From Pseudanabaena yagii GIHE-NHR1 (GTDB taxonomy: Bacteria; Cyanobacteriota; Cyanobacteriia; Pseudanabaenales; Pseudanabaenaceae), in assembly GCF_012863495.1 (NCBI RefSeq), contig NZ_JAAVJL010000001.1, forward strand, positions 2,538,001-2,602,000: 64,000 bases of DNA, read 5' to 3'. Made by a program: the position numbers and the translations under genes. The notes beneath the pieces are model-generated. The model did no database searches and was not told the origin of the DNA. It saw nothing but the letters and a program-made list of their open reading frames with translations. Each line of letters starts with the position of its first letter. Position 1 is the first letter of the stretch. Shown one piece after another: positions 8,371 through 16,937 of this stretch.

Positions 8371-9092
8371 TCAGGGAAAAATGGGGAAAGATTTTTGATT
8401 TTTACGGTTGAGGTAAAAAAGCAGTAACCGAATCGAAATCTGCAACATTTCCTTAGACTTTGAGTAGCAAAGAGTCTTGCGATGCAATCTTGCTAAGTAG
8501 TGTCTCAATCTGGTGTTCTCTCCCTCCACTCTAGTCATATAGGTCTTACTAACAATGTGATCTTCAGGGTTAATAAACTTGGGATAAACACAGTAGCCAT
8601 CACTAAGCCAGAAATAGCAAGTCCAATTCCTGATCATTGCCCACAACACGGCAAAAGTCTCATGGTTACTGAGCTTGTCGAAGTACTGCTCCTATCTCCT
8701 ATTGTCCAAGCTAAAATCCCTTCTGCAAAGTGATTGACTGCTGTCCATATCCAAACTTTGTTTTCTTTGCTACCTACAAAAGTCTGGAGTTCATCTAGTT
8801 CACCGACCTCTGGCACTTCCTCAATTTCCTCTGTCTCAGGCAATTTTGTTCCTGTTTCTCTCACCCATTCGATTACCGTATTGTGACTAATTCCTGTACA
8901 TCGCTCAATTGCTCTAAATCCCATGCCATTACAGTACATTCTTAAGCAAATTTGTCTGGCATCCTCAGAATATCCTCGTTCACTATAGAATTCGATAAAC
9001 TGACGTTTGCATTGCTTACATCGATAGCATTGCTTGCCATATCGATGTCCATTTTTTACTACTTTTTCTCCGTTACAATTTGGGCATTGCAT
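8371..9092 (-). pseudogene. IS1-family transposase, disrupted
   Basis: The N-terminal part has the InsA-like zinc-finger CPNCNGEKVVKNG...CYRCKQC and the helix-turn-helix GMGFRAIERCTGISHNT; the C-terminal part has the DDE-type core FWLSDGYCVYPKF and the hallmark YMTRVEGENTRLRHYLARLH. A 23-bp insertion after GDRSS shifts the frame, so the frame stops soon after (at about 8634) and the C-terminal half lies in another frame. Removing those 23 bases restores one continuous frame, so this copy did not need programmed frameshifting. Confidence 0.88.
8662..8684. repeat. 23-bp insertion with core CTGAGCTTGTCGAAG
   Basis: Comparison with IS1 copy 2 shows these 23 bases are extra. The core ctgagcttgtcgaag is flanked by complementary trinucleotides (TAC and GTA). 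A related core, ctgagcgaagtcgaag, occurs at 60287-60303 with the flanks TAG and CTA. Confidence 0.7.
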
Positions 9093-9156
9093 TTTTTGTT
9101 ATTGAACAACTCTTACTCTTATTTTCTAACCTATCATTATGATTATGTGCAACGCC

Positions 9157-9240
9157 GATTTAGCGACCATTTCATAAACTGAGCATTTATTTGACATTAT
9201 TTAAAGCGATCTTGCTTTTACTTTTAGCGAATAGCGATCG
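9157..9240. repeat. Dispersed repeat, copy a
   Basis: Begins right at the IS1 edge: gatttagcgaccatttcataaac... and ends near ttttagcgaatagcgatc. Similar segments are found at 9838-9925 and 10440-10515. Confidence 0.7.
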
Positions 9241-9278
9241 CCTTGTGGTGATTTGAGTAAGCGATCGCATCTTACGTT

Positions 9279-9749
9279 TTATAAAATCTCCCAAAAATCA
9301 ACATTTAATATGTCATCAATATCGCGACTAAATTTCCAGTTATTTGGGAAATCAACATTTTTATACCCTTGATTTTTTCTTACAGTACGCAAAGCAAGAG
9401 CAAAAGCTTCTTCAAACAACTCATCACTATTTACATAGTTTCTAAGGCTAGGAGACTGACTCAAAATACCAATTATTTCAAATCGAGTACGATCAATAGT
9501 TATTTCCCATCCTGCATAGTCATACTCGCTTTCAACATAGCAACGTTTGAGTAAATGTTCCAGAAGTGTCGATAGCCTTCTTCTTAACTCACGTCGATCT
9601 CTACCTGCCAAGCCTTCCAATTCCTCTACCAGATTTTCAATATCGAGGTTTTCTAAACTACCACTCTTTAATTGCGCGATCACTGTTTCTAGCCACAGAT
9701 TTAGATCTTGGTCGTAAAGTGATATTTTTTTTGCAATTGTTTGAGTCAT
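9279..9749 (-). CDS. DUF29 family protein
   Basis: A 156-residue DUF29 protein: SLYDQDLNLWLETVIAQLKSG, then LENLDIENLVEELEGLAGRDRRELRRRL and LLEHLLKRCYV. The ATG at 9749 is preferred over a GTG seven codons upstream because AGGAGA sits six bases before it. The helix pattern is like that of the DUF29 gene at 2033. The gene's first 20 codons and its upstream region are repeated in degraded form at 10292-10515. Function unknown. Confidence 0.85.
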   Translation of the reverse strand: MTQTIAKKISLYDQDLNLWLETVIAQLKSGSLENLDIENLVEELEGLAGRDRRELRRRLSTLLEHLLKRCYVESEYDYAGWEITIDRTRFEIIGILSQSPSLRNYVNSDELFEEAFALALRTVRKNQGYKNVDFPNNWKFSRDIDDILNVDFWEIL

Positions 9750-9837
9750 TAGAGATTCTCCTGCGATCACTCATCTCAACTTATTCTAGTCTAGATGTTA
9801 ACTGTAAAAGATCGCTTTTACTGCACCTATTCAAATA

Positions 9838-9925
9838 GCGATTTAGCTAAAATCTCATAAACCAAGCATTTATTTAACATGATTTAAAGTGATCGCAGGT
9901 TTACTTTTAGCAAATAGCGATCATC
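9838..9925. repeat. Dispersed repeat, copy b
   Basis: agcgatttagctaaaatctcataaac continuing to ttttagcaaatagcgatc; aligns with copies a and c. It lies upstream of the DUF29 gene and just before the winged-helix gene. Confidence 0.75.
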
Positions 9926-10007
9926 TTTAACTCAAGCAAAATAAATCTACCTCTAATAAAAACTATATAACCTCTATAATAGGTAGATAGTCTTAGACTT
10001 AAAACCC

Positions 10008-10301
10008 ATGCTAAAAGAACTTTTTGGTGGTAAAACACCCGAACAAGTTTTGCTATATCTGGAAAATTATGAAGAAGGCTACGGCAAAGCGATCGCCGAT
10101 ACCTTTGAGATATCCTTGAGTTCGGTGCAGAAACAACTGCAAAAATTTGAAGACTCAGGCTTATTAGTTAGTCGATTAGTGGGCAAAACTCGCCTCTATA
10201 CATGGAACCCGCGATCGCCCTTTGTAGATCCAGTTAGAAACCTATTAGCCCAACGTCTCAAAGTCACACCACCCGAAGAAATCAAAGCCTACTACCGTTG
10301 A
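10008..10301 (+). CDS. Winged helix-turn-helix protein
   Basis: A 97-residue protein whose middle part is a winged helix: TPEQVLLYLENYEEGYGKAIADTF, the recognition region SLSSVQKQLQKFEDSGLLVSR and the wing LVGKTRLYTWNPR. Such small ArsR-like regulators in cyanobacteria often precede a nucleotidyltransferase or similar accessory gene; here the partner is missing and the end of the gene runs into a DUF29 remnant. DNA target unknown. Confidence 0.75.
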   Translation: MLKELFGGKTPEQVLLYLENYEEGYGKAIADTFEISLSSVQKQLQKFEDSGLLVSRLVGKTRLYTWNPRSPFVDPVRNLLAQRLKVTPPEEIKAYYR

Positions 10302-10351
10302 TTGAGATCGCGATCATACAGTGATGTTTTTTCTGCAATTGCCTGAGTCAT
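10292..10351 (-). pseudogene. DUF29 N-terminal fragment
   Basis: Reads MTQAIAEKTSLYDRDLN, matching the first residues of the DUF29 protein at 9279-9749, then stops. It overlaps the 3' end of the winged-helix gene on the opposite strand. The sequence upstream of its ATG is also similar to the region upstream of the intact gene, so a copy of the whole 5' region was duplicated and then lost its body. Confidence 0.7.
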
Positions 10352-10439
10352 TAGGTTTACTCCTGTGATCGCTCATCTCAATTTATTTTAATCTTAAAAA
10401 TTAACTATAGGCGATCGCCGTTACTGCCATGATTCGCAT

Positions 10440-10515
10440 AGGGATTTAGCAAACATCTCACAAACTAAGCATTTGCTTCACACCATAAAGCGAGCGCTAT
10501 TTGCTAAAAGCAAAA
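10440..10515. repeat. Dispersed repeat, copy c
   Basis: gatttagcaaacatctcacaaac and following bases align with copies a and b. Its later part is included in a hairpin whose outer arms read cacaccataaa and ttttatggtgtg. Confidence 0.65.
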
Positions 10516-10537
10516 CAGTGATCGTTTTATGGTGTGA

Positions 10538-10570
10538 AAAGAGATGTTTTGCAAAGCAAAACATCTCTTT
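10538..10570. terminator. Hairpin terminator of the transketolase-like gene
   Basis: A perfect 15-bp stem with an aaa loop, six bases from the stop of the minus-strand gene. Confidence 0.75.
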
Positions 10571-10575
10571 AAAGT

Positions 10576-12801
10576 TTAGGCAAGTAACTGCTTAGCGCGA
10601 TCGCTAATTGCCTGAGCATTCATGCCATTAAAATCAAACAACTGACCAGCCGAAGCGGTAGTTTCGCCACGCTTCCATGAGAAGACATCGCGCTTACTGT
10701 TGCTACGGAGCATCACAGGTTCCAGCATTGCCGAAGCACCACCGACGACACCAATGAGAGCATCACCACCAAATAGTGCCTCAAAATCAGCATCACTAAG
10801 GAACTTGCCATCTGGCTCAGAGCAAGTATCCCAAGCCACATCCGTTGACCTATAGAGGCGACGGGGGCTAACAATGGAAACAATCTTAGAACCTATACCT
10901 TGCTCAGCTAGCTTTTGCGCTGCTTCATATACAGGCAATAGCATCATGTCGCCGATAACAGCGAAGACAACCTTCTTACTACCTGCGATTTCTTGCAAAG
11001 CGATCGCGCCATCTTCGAGAGCTTGGCGATTTTGCTCGAAGGTAGTACGGATAGGTAGAGGTGACTTACTAGCGGTAATGACCACACCTTTATTGACCGC
11101 CTTCAAAGCCCAGTCATAACAAACTTGAATGCTATTGGCATCAAGAGGAAAGAGAGGGAAGATATTGCCATTACGCATCATCGATGCAAAGTAACCTTCG
11201 ATTTCAGGACGTTGGTGTGTCCAGCCGTTGCGACCTTGCTCTAAAGCACCTGCGGTAAATAAACACACAGTTGCAGGAGTGGGACGACGCAGCTCTGCCA
11301 TTGCCTGAGTTACGGTTTGCCAAATGGGAAGTCCATTAATTGCAAAGGATTCATAGGAACACCAGAGAGTGCGGCTACCAAATAGCGCTAAACCAACCGC
11401 TAAACCAGCACAGGCATCTTCATTCAGAGGTTCATAAACCTGTCCACCGGGAGCTTGGTTATAGAGATCATCAGTAGTAGGGTGATTGATTTTCAGAGCT
11501 TGGTTGATATTCGCAATACCCGAAGCTTCATTACCATCGGCATTGGTGACGATGAAGCGCTTATCGGTTTGTCCAACATAGCCAACTAGACGACCCATTG
11601 CGGTTGTCGCAATCTTCGCTTCTCCACCAACGGCATATTCTTCTAAGGGCAAGGTTCCTAAATCAGTTAGAGGTAGTACGGATTCGGTAACAGCTGTTTT
11701 AGAAGAAGAACCACCACCAGCCCATTGCAAGTTGGTGCTGACGGTTTGCCATGCTTCAGGATTGAGAGCGCGAGATTTTAAGCCAGCAACAACATCGGGA
11801 TTGTCGAGGGTGTGATGGGCATAGAGATTATGGGATTTTGCGCCACGAGCGTGAACACCTGCTCCCTTAAGTTGTTTGATGATAAATACGGTCAGCTTTC
11901 CACCAAAGGCAAGTTTCGCAGCTTGATCTGCACCAACGAGAACTGCTTCGGTAAAGACAAGACGTTGTTTTAGAGAGAAAGCAGTACTATCGACATAAGC
12001 ACCTGTTTGATTTTGATCATCAAAATCCTTAGCATCAACCAGAATTACTTCATCAAAGCCATTGCCTTTCCAGAAAGCAATCATCTCGGCATTAGTTTTA
12101 GTGGAAACCATGCTGTGATGCTCTTGGCTATAGCCGTTCCATACCAAAATCGGTACAAAATTGGTAACTTCAGGATAGGCGGTATGGAAATGGGCGATCG
12201 AGCTAATGGGATAGGGTTCACCTAGTCCACCATCACCGATGGTGACAGGGAATAATTTATCGCGATGCAACAAAGCACCTGCCATCGCAAAATGCTGTCC
12301 TTGTCCTAGAGGACCCGCAGGTGCAAGAATTCCGGGGATATAGCCCGACAAGTGACCGAGTAAGCCATGTTTTTCACGATAGCGATCGCGCATTTGAGCA
12401 ACAGTATTAATTCCCATATCTTCGAGGGATCGATCTAAAAACATCGCACTGTAATAACCGGGAGCATGGTGTCCTACTTCCGTTGGCATATTCTTATGAC
12501 CGAGCATATAGAATGCGGCAACAGCTTCAGCACTGCTGGCAAATCCTCCGGGGTGTCCTGATGCTTTGCTACCTGTAATTTGTAAGGTGAGATAGCGCAA
12601 AGCATCTGCAGCTAGTAACGTTTGGAAAACCGATGCGCGATCGCGAGGATCGGTAACACCAGATTTATCAGGGCTGAGGACAGGAATCCGTCCGAGTTCG
12701 TCGAACCCCTCCAACGGTTCGCCAAAGTACTGAATGCCTTCGCGAAAGTCATCTTTGAAGGCGGGAGTGGCTGCGTTTGTGGTGTTAGGGGTTGCGACCA
12801 T
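10576..12801 (-). CDS. Transketolase-like thiamine-diphosphate enzyme
   Basis: 741 residues with a transketolase layout. The N-terminal domain has SKASGHPGGFASSAEAVAA, APAGPLGQGQHFAMAGA and the thiamine-diphosphate motif that starts IGDGGLGEP and ends at VWNGY. The middle pyrimidine-binding domain has FIVTNADGNEASG and YEPLNEDACAGLAVGLALFG with the catalytic-type Glu. Family members move two-carbon keto units between sugar phosphates. The sequence differs from the canonical Calvin-cycle transketolase I expect (about 670 residues) and shares traits with phosphoketolase-like relatives, so the exact substrate is uncertain. It stands alone, ending in a hairpin. Confidence 0.75.
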   Translation of the reverse strand: MVATPNTTNAATPAFKDDFREGIQYFGEPLEGFDELGRIPVLSPDKSGVTDPRDRASVFQTLLAADALRYLTLQITGSKASGHPGGFASSAEAVAAFYMLGHKNMPTEVGHHAPGYYSAMFLDRSLEDMGINTVAQMRDRYREKHGLLGHLSGYIPGILAPAGPLGQGQHFAMAGALLHRDKLFPVTIGDGGLGEPYPISSIAHFHTAYPEVTNFVPILVWNGYSQEHHSMVSTKTNAEMIAFWKGNGFDEVILVDAKDFDDQNQTGAYVDSTAFSLKQRLVFTEAVLVGADQAAKLAFGGKLTVFIIKQLKGAGVHARGAKSHNLYAHHTLDNPDVVAGLKSRALNPEAWQTVSTNLQWAGGGSSSKTAVTESVLPLTDLGTLPLEEYAVGGEAKIATTAMGRLVGYVGQTDKRFIVTNADGNEASGIANINQALKINHPTTDDLYNQAPGGQVYEPLNEDACAGLAVGLALFGSRTLWCSYESFAINGLPIWQTVTQAMAELRRPTPATVCLFTAGALEQGRNGWTHQRPEIEGYFASMMRNGNIFPLFPLDANSIQVCYDWALKAVNKGVVITASKSPLPIRTTFEQNRQALEDGAIALQEIAGSKKVVFAVIGDMMLLPVYEAAQKLAEQGIGSKIVSIVSPRRLYRSTDVAWDTCSEPDGKFLSDADFEALFGGDALIGVVGGASAMLEPVMLRSNSKRDVFSWKRGETTASAGQLFDFNGMNAQAISDRAKQLLA

Positions 12802-12992
12802 AAATTTTGTGACCTTAATTTGTCCAGAATAGAAATTTAGCTATGCGATCAGTAGAGATTAAGAAATGTTGAAATTTTCTCTACGAGTCATTTTAGTATG
12901 TACTGGTGACAGAGAGCATCTTTAAATAAGTGCTTTGCAAAGTTAAAAAATTGCAATGATTGCAATTTTTCATTCAGTATTTATGTTAGGAC

Positions 12993-13440
12993 TTACGCAA
13001 GAATCATAGGGATAGAAGGATGCTTAAGTTGAGATCTTAAATAATCAGATAAAAGTCCAGATTTAAGCTTGTAGATAGAGTTACTCACTTGAAAAGCTAA
13101 ACGTTTAAGATGAGGCAAGACGAGCATGGCACAGGCGATGTGATTGCGTTGGATTCTAGACTTGCGGCATTGGCAAGACTGAATACCCGTCAATTGTTTG
13201 AGTTCGCGAAGAAATTCCTCAATAATCCACCTAATGGAGTAAATAGCATGTACTTCATAGGTATAGTCTTGAGTTAAGTCGTTAGTCATGACATATTCTG
13301 TCCTGCTGGAAGAAACAGTAACCCAGAATAGTTTCACCTTTTTTTCTTTGGGGAATTTATGGATTTTGATCAATTTTCCCTGCAATAATTCTTTATCAGA
13401 CCAAGTTAGCTGGTCAATCCGTTTATATTTCTCTATTCCA
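12993..13440 (-). pseudogene. IS701/IS4-like transposase, C-terminal fragment
   Basis: About 149 residues, from YKRIDQLTWSDKELLQGK to HPSIPMILA. RWIIEEFLRELKQLTGIQSC is the conserved YREK-like region of DDE transposases of this group. The stop codon lies inside the terminal repeat, as in compact IS elements. The N-terminal half is missing; the frame runs on into antisense of the neighbouring IS630 fragment. Confidence 0.7.
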
Positions 13441-13788
13441 CCACTGGGTTCAATGAAAGGGGAAGATTTTCTCACCTTTATCCAAGATGACCTAGTGCCT
13501 AAATTACGTCCTGAGCATAAGATAATCATGGATAACCTCAACTGCCATAAAGTTGAGAGTGTAGCACAAGCAATCACAGAGAGCGGTGCTAAGATTTTGC
13601 ATTTACCCACCTATTCTCCTGATTTTAATCCAATTGAAATGATGTGGTCGGTTCTCAAATGTTTTTTTGGATTGCTCAGACCTCAGTATCAAAAACTACT
13701 CCAGCATTTAATCAACATTTTCCATTACTTGTTAGAAAAGGATTTCTTCAAAAATTGGTTTACTAAGTGTTCTTACTGTACTACTTAA
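13441..13788 (+). pseudogene. IS630-family transposase, C-terminal fragment
   Basis: Begins abruptly at GSMKGEDFLTFIQDDLVPKL and contains DNLNCHK and the DDE_3 signature LPTYSPDFNPIEMMWSVLK. The first half of the gene is absent. The end of the frame (FKNWFTKCSYCTT) agrees with family members. Confidence 0.8.
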
Positions 13789-13861
13789 TCTCTCAATGAA
13801 CTGTATTCCCCTAAGTACAATTAAGATGTGCCTAATTGAGATGCTCTCGGCGTAAGTCCTA

Positions 13862-14254
13862 TATATTTTCTTAATAGTATTGATATTACAAGAAATTGAT
13901 GATATTATACAAATGCTTAGGGAATAGGAAAAATAAAAAAACTTGCACAAATAATTTCTCTACGAGTGATATATTTAGCTATATCACCGATAGCTTTATT
14001 GTTTGTGATAGATAATAGTGTCGCAAAAAAGTATCCATTTCAACGCAACGCAAAACATTTACATATGTCAATCTATTACACGATGTACAACTGTTTTGGA
14101 GCAATAGCTCTGAAGTGATTTGAGCTACCGAAAATCCAAATTACTCATTAGTGCAGTACGAGAGATCGGGGATTTCAGACTTTTAGTTGCACATATTGCG
14201 TATCCTATACAATGGCTAACCCAGCCTTAGTCTAAAAAACTAATCAATACAACC
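13862..14254. other. Gene-free stretch before the APS kinase gene
   Basis: About 390 bases, AT-rich. I see no convincing reading frame, hairpin or repeat. It presumably holds the promoter of the island's first gene. Confidence 0.5.
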
Positions 14255-14354
14255 ATGAAATATAAAGGCTTTACCTTATGGCTAACAGGACTAAGTGGTT
14301 CGGGTAAAACTACAATTGCCCAAGGAGTAGCAGAACGTTTAAGAACACAGGGTC

Positions 14355-15133
14355 GGCGTTGCACAAATGAAGGATGAATCAAGAAAAGGTGGGAATCGAT
14401 TTGTACTTGAGATAATGAATTAACAGACGAATTGAATACCGCAACATTTGTTCAGATTTTGAATAACATAAAGTTTTGCGATGCAATCTGGCAAGATAAT
14501 GTCTCAGTCTCGTATTTTCACCCTCAACTCTGGTCATGTAGGTTTTGCTAATAATTTGATCTTCCGAGTTGATAAACATTTTGTAGACACAGTAGCCATC
14601 GGTAACCCAGAAATAGCATTGCCAAACCTTAATCAATGTCCATAGAGGTTCAAAGGTTTTGCTACTCCTATCCCCTAATACCCAAGCCAAGATACCTTGG
14701 CTAAAATGATTCACCGCAGTCCATAGCCAAATCAAGTTTTTTTTGACCCAACAAAAGTCTGGAGTTCATCCAGTTCACCAACATCAGGAATAGTCTCAAT
14801 CGGTGGATGTTCTGGTAATTGCTTGGCTGCTTCCTTAACCCAGTTGATGACTGAGTTGTGACTAACATCGGTACATCTCTCAATTTGTCTAAATCCCATG
14901 CCGTTGCAGTACATTTTTAGGCATATTTTTTTGACATCTTGGGAATATCCCAGCACTGAGTAATGATCAATGAACTGACGACCGCAATCAGCGCAAATAT
15001 GATTTTGTTTGTCTCCTCGTTTCCCATTTTTACGAATATGTGTTGAACCACACTTTGGACATTTCATTGTTTTTCATTGCTTAAACTCGTTATCTTTAAT
15101 ATTTACTCATTCATCCCTCATTTATGCAACGCC
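14355..15133 (-). mobile_element. IS1-family insertion sequence, copy 2 (possibly active)
   Basis: Ends read GGCGTTGCACAAATGAAGGA on the left and GGCGTTGCATAAATGAGGGA on the right (inverted), two mismatches in 25 bases. Length 779 bp. Both transposase frames are undamaged and joined by a slippery A-run. It interrupts the APS kinase gene. Confidence 0.92.
14379..15067 (-). CDS. IS1-family transposase made by -1 frameshifting
   Basis: Upstream frame (15067-14732): zinc finger CPKCGSTHIRKNGKRG...ICADC, helix-turn-helix GMGFRQIERCTDVSHNS, ending FVGSKKT. Downstream frame (from about 14745 to 14379): LIWLWTAVNHFSQGILAW, YFWVTDGYCVYKMF, YMTRVEGENTRLRHYLARLH. The two overlap at eight consecutive A residues, giving the slippery heptamer A-AAA-AAA just before the upstream stop; slipping back one base gives the full-length fusion, as known for IS1. 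All key segments are present, so this copy may be mobile. Confidence 0.85.
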
Positions 15134-15670
15134 AGTTTTAGATGGAGATATTGTGAGAACTTATCTTTCTCAAGAATTAGGATTTAGTAAAAAAGATAGA
15201 GATACAAACATTCGTCGAATTGCTTTTGTGACTATGTTACTTCGCCGCCATCAAGTAATTGTAATTGTTTCAGCTATTAGTCCATATCAAAAAACTAGGG
15301 AAGAAGCAAGAAAAATGCTAGAAAATTTTGTAGAGGTTTATGTTAAAGCACCCCTAGATGTTTGTGCAAAAAGAGACACAAAAGGCTTATATGCAAAAGC
15401 TAAAAGCCGAGAAATTAAACAATTTACGGGTATTGATCATCCCTACGAAGAGCCTATCAATCCTGAAATTATTTGTCATACAGATCTTGAGACTACTGAG
15501 GAAAGTATAAATAAGGTTATCTCTTTATTACAACAGAAGCAGTATCTTTCTGACAAAGTGGGATGTTCAGCAAATTAATAACTCGTAATTCTCAATTTTG
15601 GGTATTCTAATTACTCTTACTATTATCAATCTCGCTTAATTATTAACTTTAATTTACAACTAAATTAATC

Positions 15671-16891
15671 ATGTCAACATATTCTAATACCACTACAAAG
15701 CCCGTAATTATTAGTCAGTCTAATAAAAAACTGGAAAAATTACAATTCGTTTTTGTTAGTTCTTGTGCAGCTTGGGGTGGCAGCGAAGATCTATGGACTA
15801 AATCGGCTAGATTTTTGAAAAAGCAAGGTTTTACGGTTCATGCCTTGAAAAATGGGGTTCCCGAACATAAATACGTCCAAGAATTAAAAGATGATGGAAT
15901 CGAAGTAAAGAATATTTGCATTTTAGTTGAATTTCTCCGTAAATTAAGGTTTTTGCTAAATCTGCAATTTGTTTACAAAAGTATAAAACTCCTCAAATTT
16001 TTTAAACGTAAAAACCTACATCAGTTATTAAAAAATAGGCTGGTAGTGATAATTTCTCAAGGAGATAATTTTGATGGTATAGGAATTGCTAAAGTTTTTC
16101 TAGCGCTGAATTTGCCATATATTATTATCAGTCATAAGGCATCTGATTCTATTTGGCCATGTGGTAGGAAACGTCAAATAATGCAAGATGTGTATAGCAA
16201 AGCTAAATTTTGCTTTTTTGTTTCCCAACACAATTTATCCTTAACAGAAGCTCAAATAGGTTTTAGGTTGAATAATGCTGAAGTTGTCAGAAATCCTCAT
16301 CAAGCAATAATTTCAGAAGCACTGCCGTATCCAAAAATAGAAAATGATACTTTTAAAATTGCTTGTGTTGGAAGGTTGTGGATTTTAGATAAAGGACAAG
16401 ATGTTTTATTAAAAGTTTTAGCTCAAGATAAGTGGCAAAATCGTAATTTACATGTCTCTTTTTTTGGAGAGGGAGTTGATCAAGAGGCACTACTGGATAT
16501 GTTAAGACTTTTGAAACTAGAAAATGTTAGTTTTCACGGATTTATCAATAATATTTTAGATGTTTGGCATCATCATCACGCTCTAATTATGCCATCTCGT
16601 GCAGAAGGGTTGCCTATAGCTTTAGTGGAAGTAATGATGTGTGGCAGACCAGCAATTGTTACAGATGTAGGAGGTATGTCAGAAATTATAGAAGATGACA
16701 CTACAGGTTTTATAGCTACCAGTGCTTGTTTTCAAGAAATTGACAAGGTTCTAGAACGAGCTTGGCAACGTCGTTATGAGTGGGAAAATATTGGCAAGCA
16801 AGCATCTATGTCTATTAGAAAGCTAATCCCCCCCAACCCTGAACAAGTATTTGCACATAAGTTAATTCAAATATGCCGAGATTTGAATTAA
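15671..16891 (+). CDS. GT4-family glycosyltransferase (paralog A)
   Basis: 406 residues, GT-B fold. The N-terminal domain starts with FVFVSSCAAWGGSEDLWTKS, the acceptor-side glycine-rich region. The C-terminal domain has CVGRLWILDKGQDVLLKVL and the E-x7-E donor site in MPSRAEGLPIALVEVMMCGRP. It is closely related to the next gene along its whole length, pointing to tandem duplication. It follows the split APS kinase and lies on the same strand as the whole island biosynthetic block. Codon use is AT-rich and there are no HIP1 octamers. Confidence 0.88.
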   Translation: MSTYSNTTTKPVIISQSNKKLEKLQFVFVSSCAAWGGSEDLWTKSARFLKKQGFTVHALKNGVPEHKYVQELKDDGIEVKNICILVEFLRKLRFLLNLQFVYKSIKLLKFFKRKNLHQLLKNRLVVIISQGDNFDGIGIAKVFLALNLPYIIISHKASDSIWPCGRKRQIMQDVYSKAKFCFFVSQHNLSLTEAQIGFRLNNAEVVRNPHQAIISEALPYPKIENDTFKIACVGRLWILDKGQDVLLKVLAQDKWQNRNLHVSFFGEGVDQEALLDMLRLLKLENVSFHGFINNILDVWHHHHALIMPSRAEGLPIALVEVMMCGRPAIVTDVGGMSEIIEDDTTGFIATSACFQEIDKVLERAWQRRYEWENIGKQASMSIRKLIPPNPEQVFAHKLIQICRDLN

Positions 16892-16937
16892 TTGTTCATA
16901 ACTAATGATTATTTATAACAATTATTCCAGTAATTAA

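Larger units (their letters stand above)
8348..9156 (-). mobile_element. IS1-family insertion sequence, copy 1 (inactivated)
   Basis: Bounded by inverted ends that both read GGCGTTGCACATA at the outer edge and stay similar for about 25 bases. Length 809 bp, or 786 without the 23-bp insertion at 8662-8684, comparable to copy 2 (779 bp). It carries one IS1-type transposase, frameshifted by that insertion. I see no target-site duplication. Confidence 0.88.
12987..13861. mobile_element. Chimeric insertion-sequence remnant
   Basis: Bounded by perfect 12-bp inverted repeats (TAGGACTTACGC at the left, GCGTAAGTCCTA at the right). Inside are a minus-strand IS701/IS4-like transposase end and a plus-strand IS630-like transposase end, joined head to head near 13440; both lack their N-terminal halves. 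The element marks the left edge of the HIP1-free island. Confidence 0.7.
14255..15578 (+). pseudogene. cysC: Adenylyl-sulfate (APS) kinase, split by an IS1-family element
   Basis: APS kinase makes PAPS, the sulfate donor for sulfotransferases. The 5' part (14255-14354) reads MKYKGFTLWLTGLSGSGKTT with an intact P-loop; the 3' part (from 15134) resumes at VLDGDIVRTYLSQELGFS and runs to the normal end including IVSAISPYQKTREEAR and KGLYAKAKSREIKQFTGI. Between them lies a 779-bp IS1-family element, and a few residues at the junction appear lost. I see no target-site duplication. The enzyme should be inactive. Its place next to a sulfotransferase locus suggests it once supplied PAPS for glycan sulfation. 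Confidence 0.88.

Noticed and set aside
13288-13440. N-terminal extension of the IS630 fragment
   Set aside because: These codons are antisense of the IS701-like fragment; the family match begins only at GSMKGEDF.
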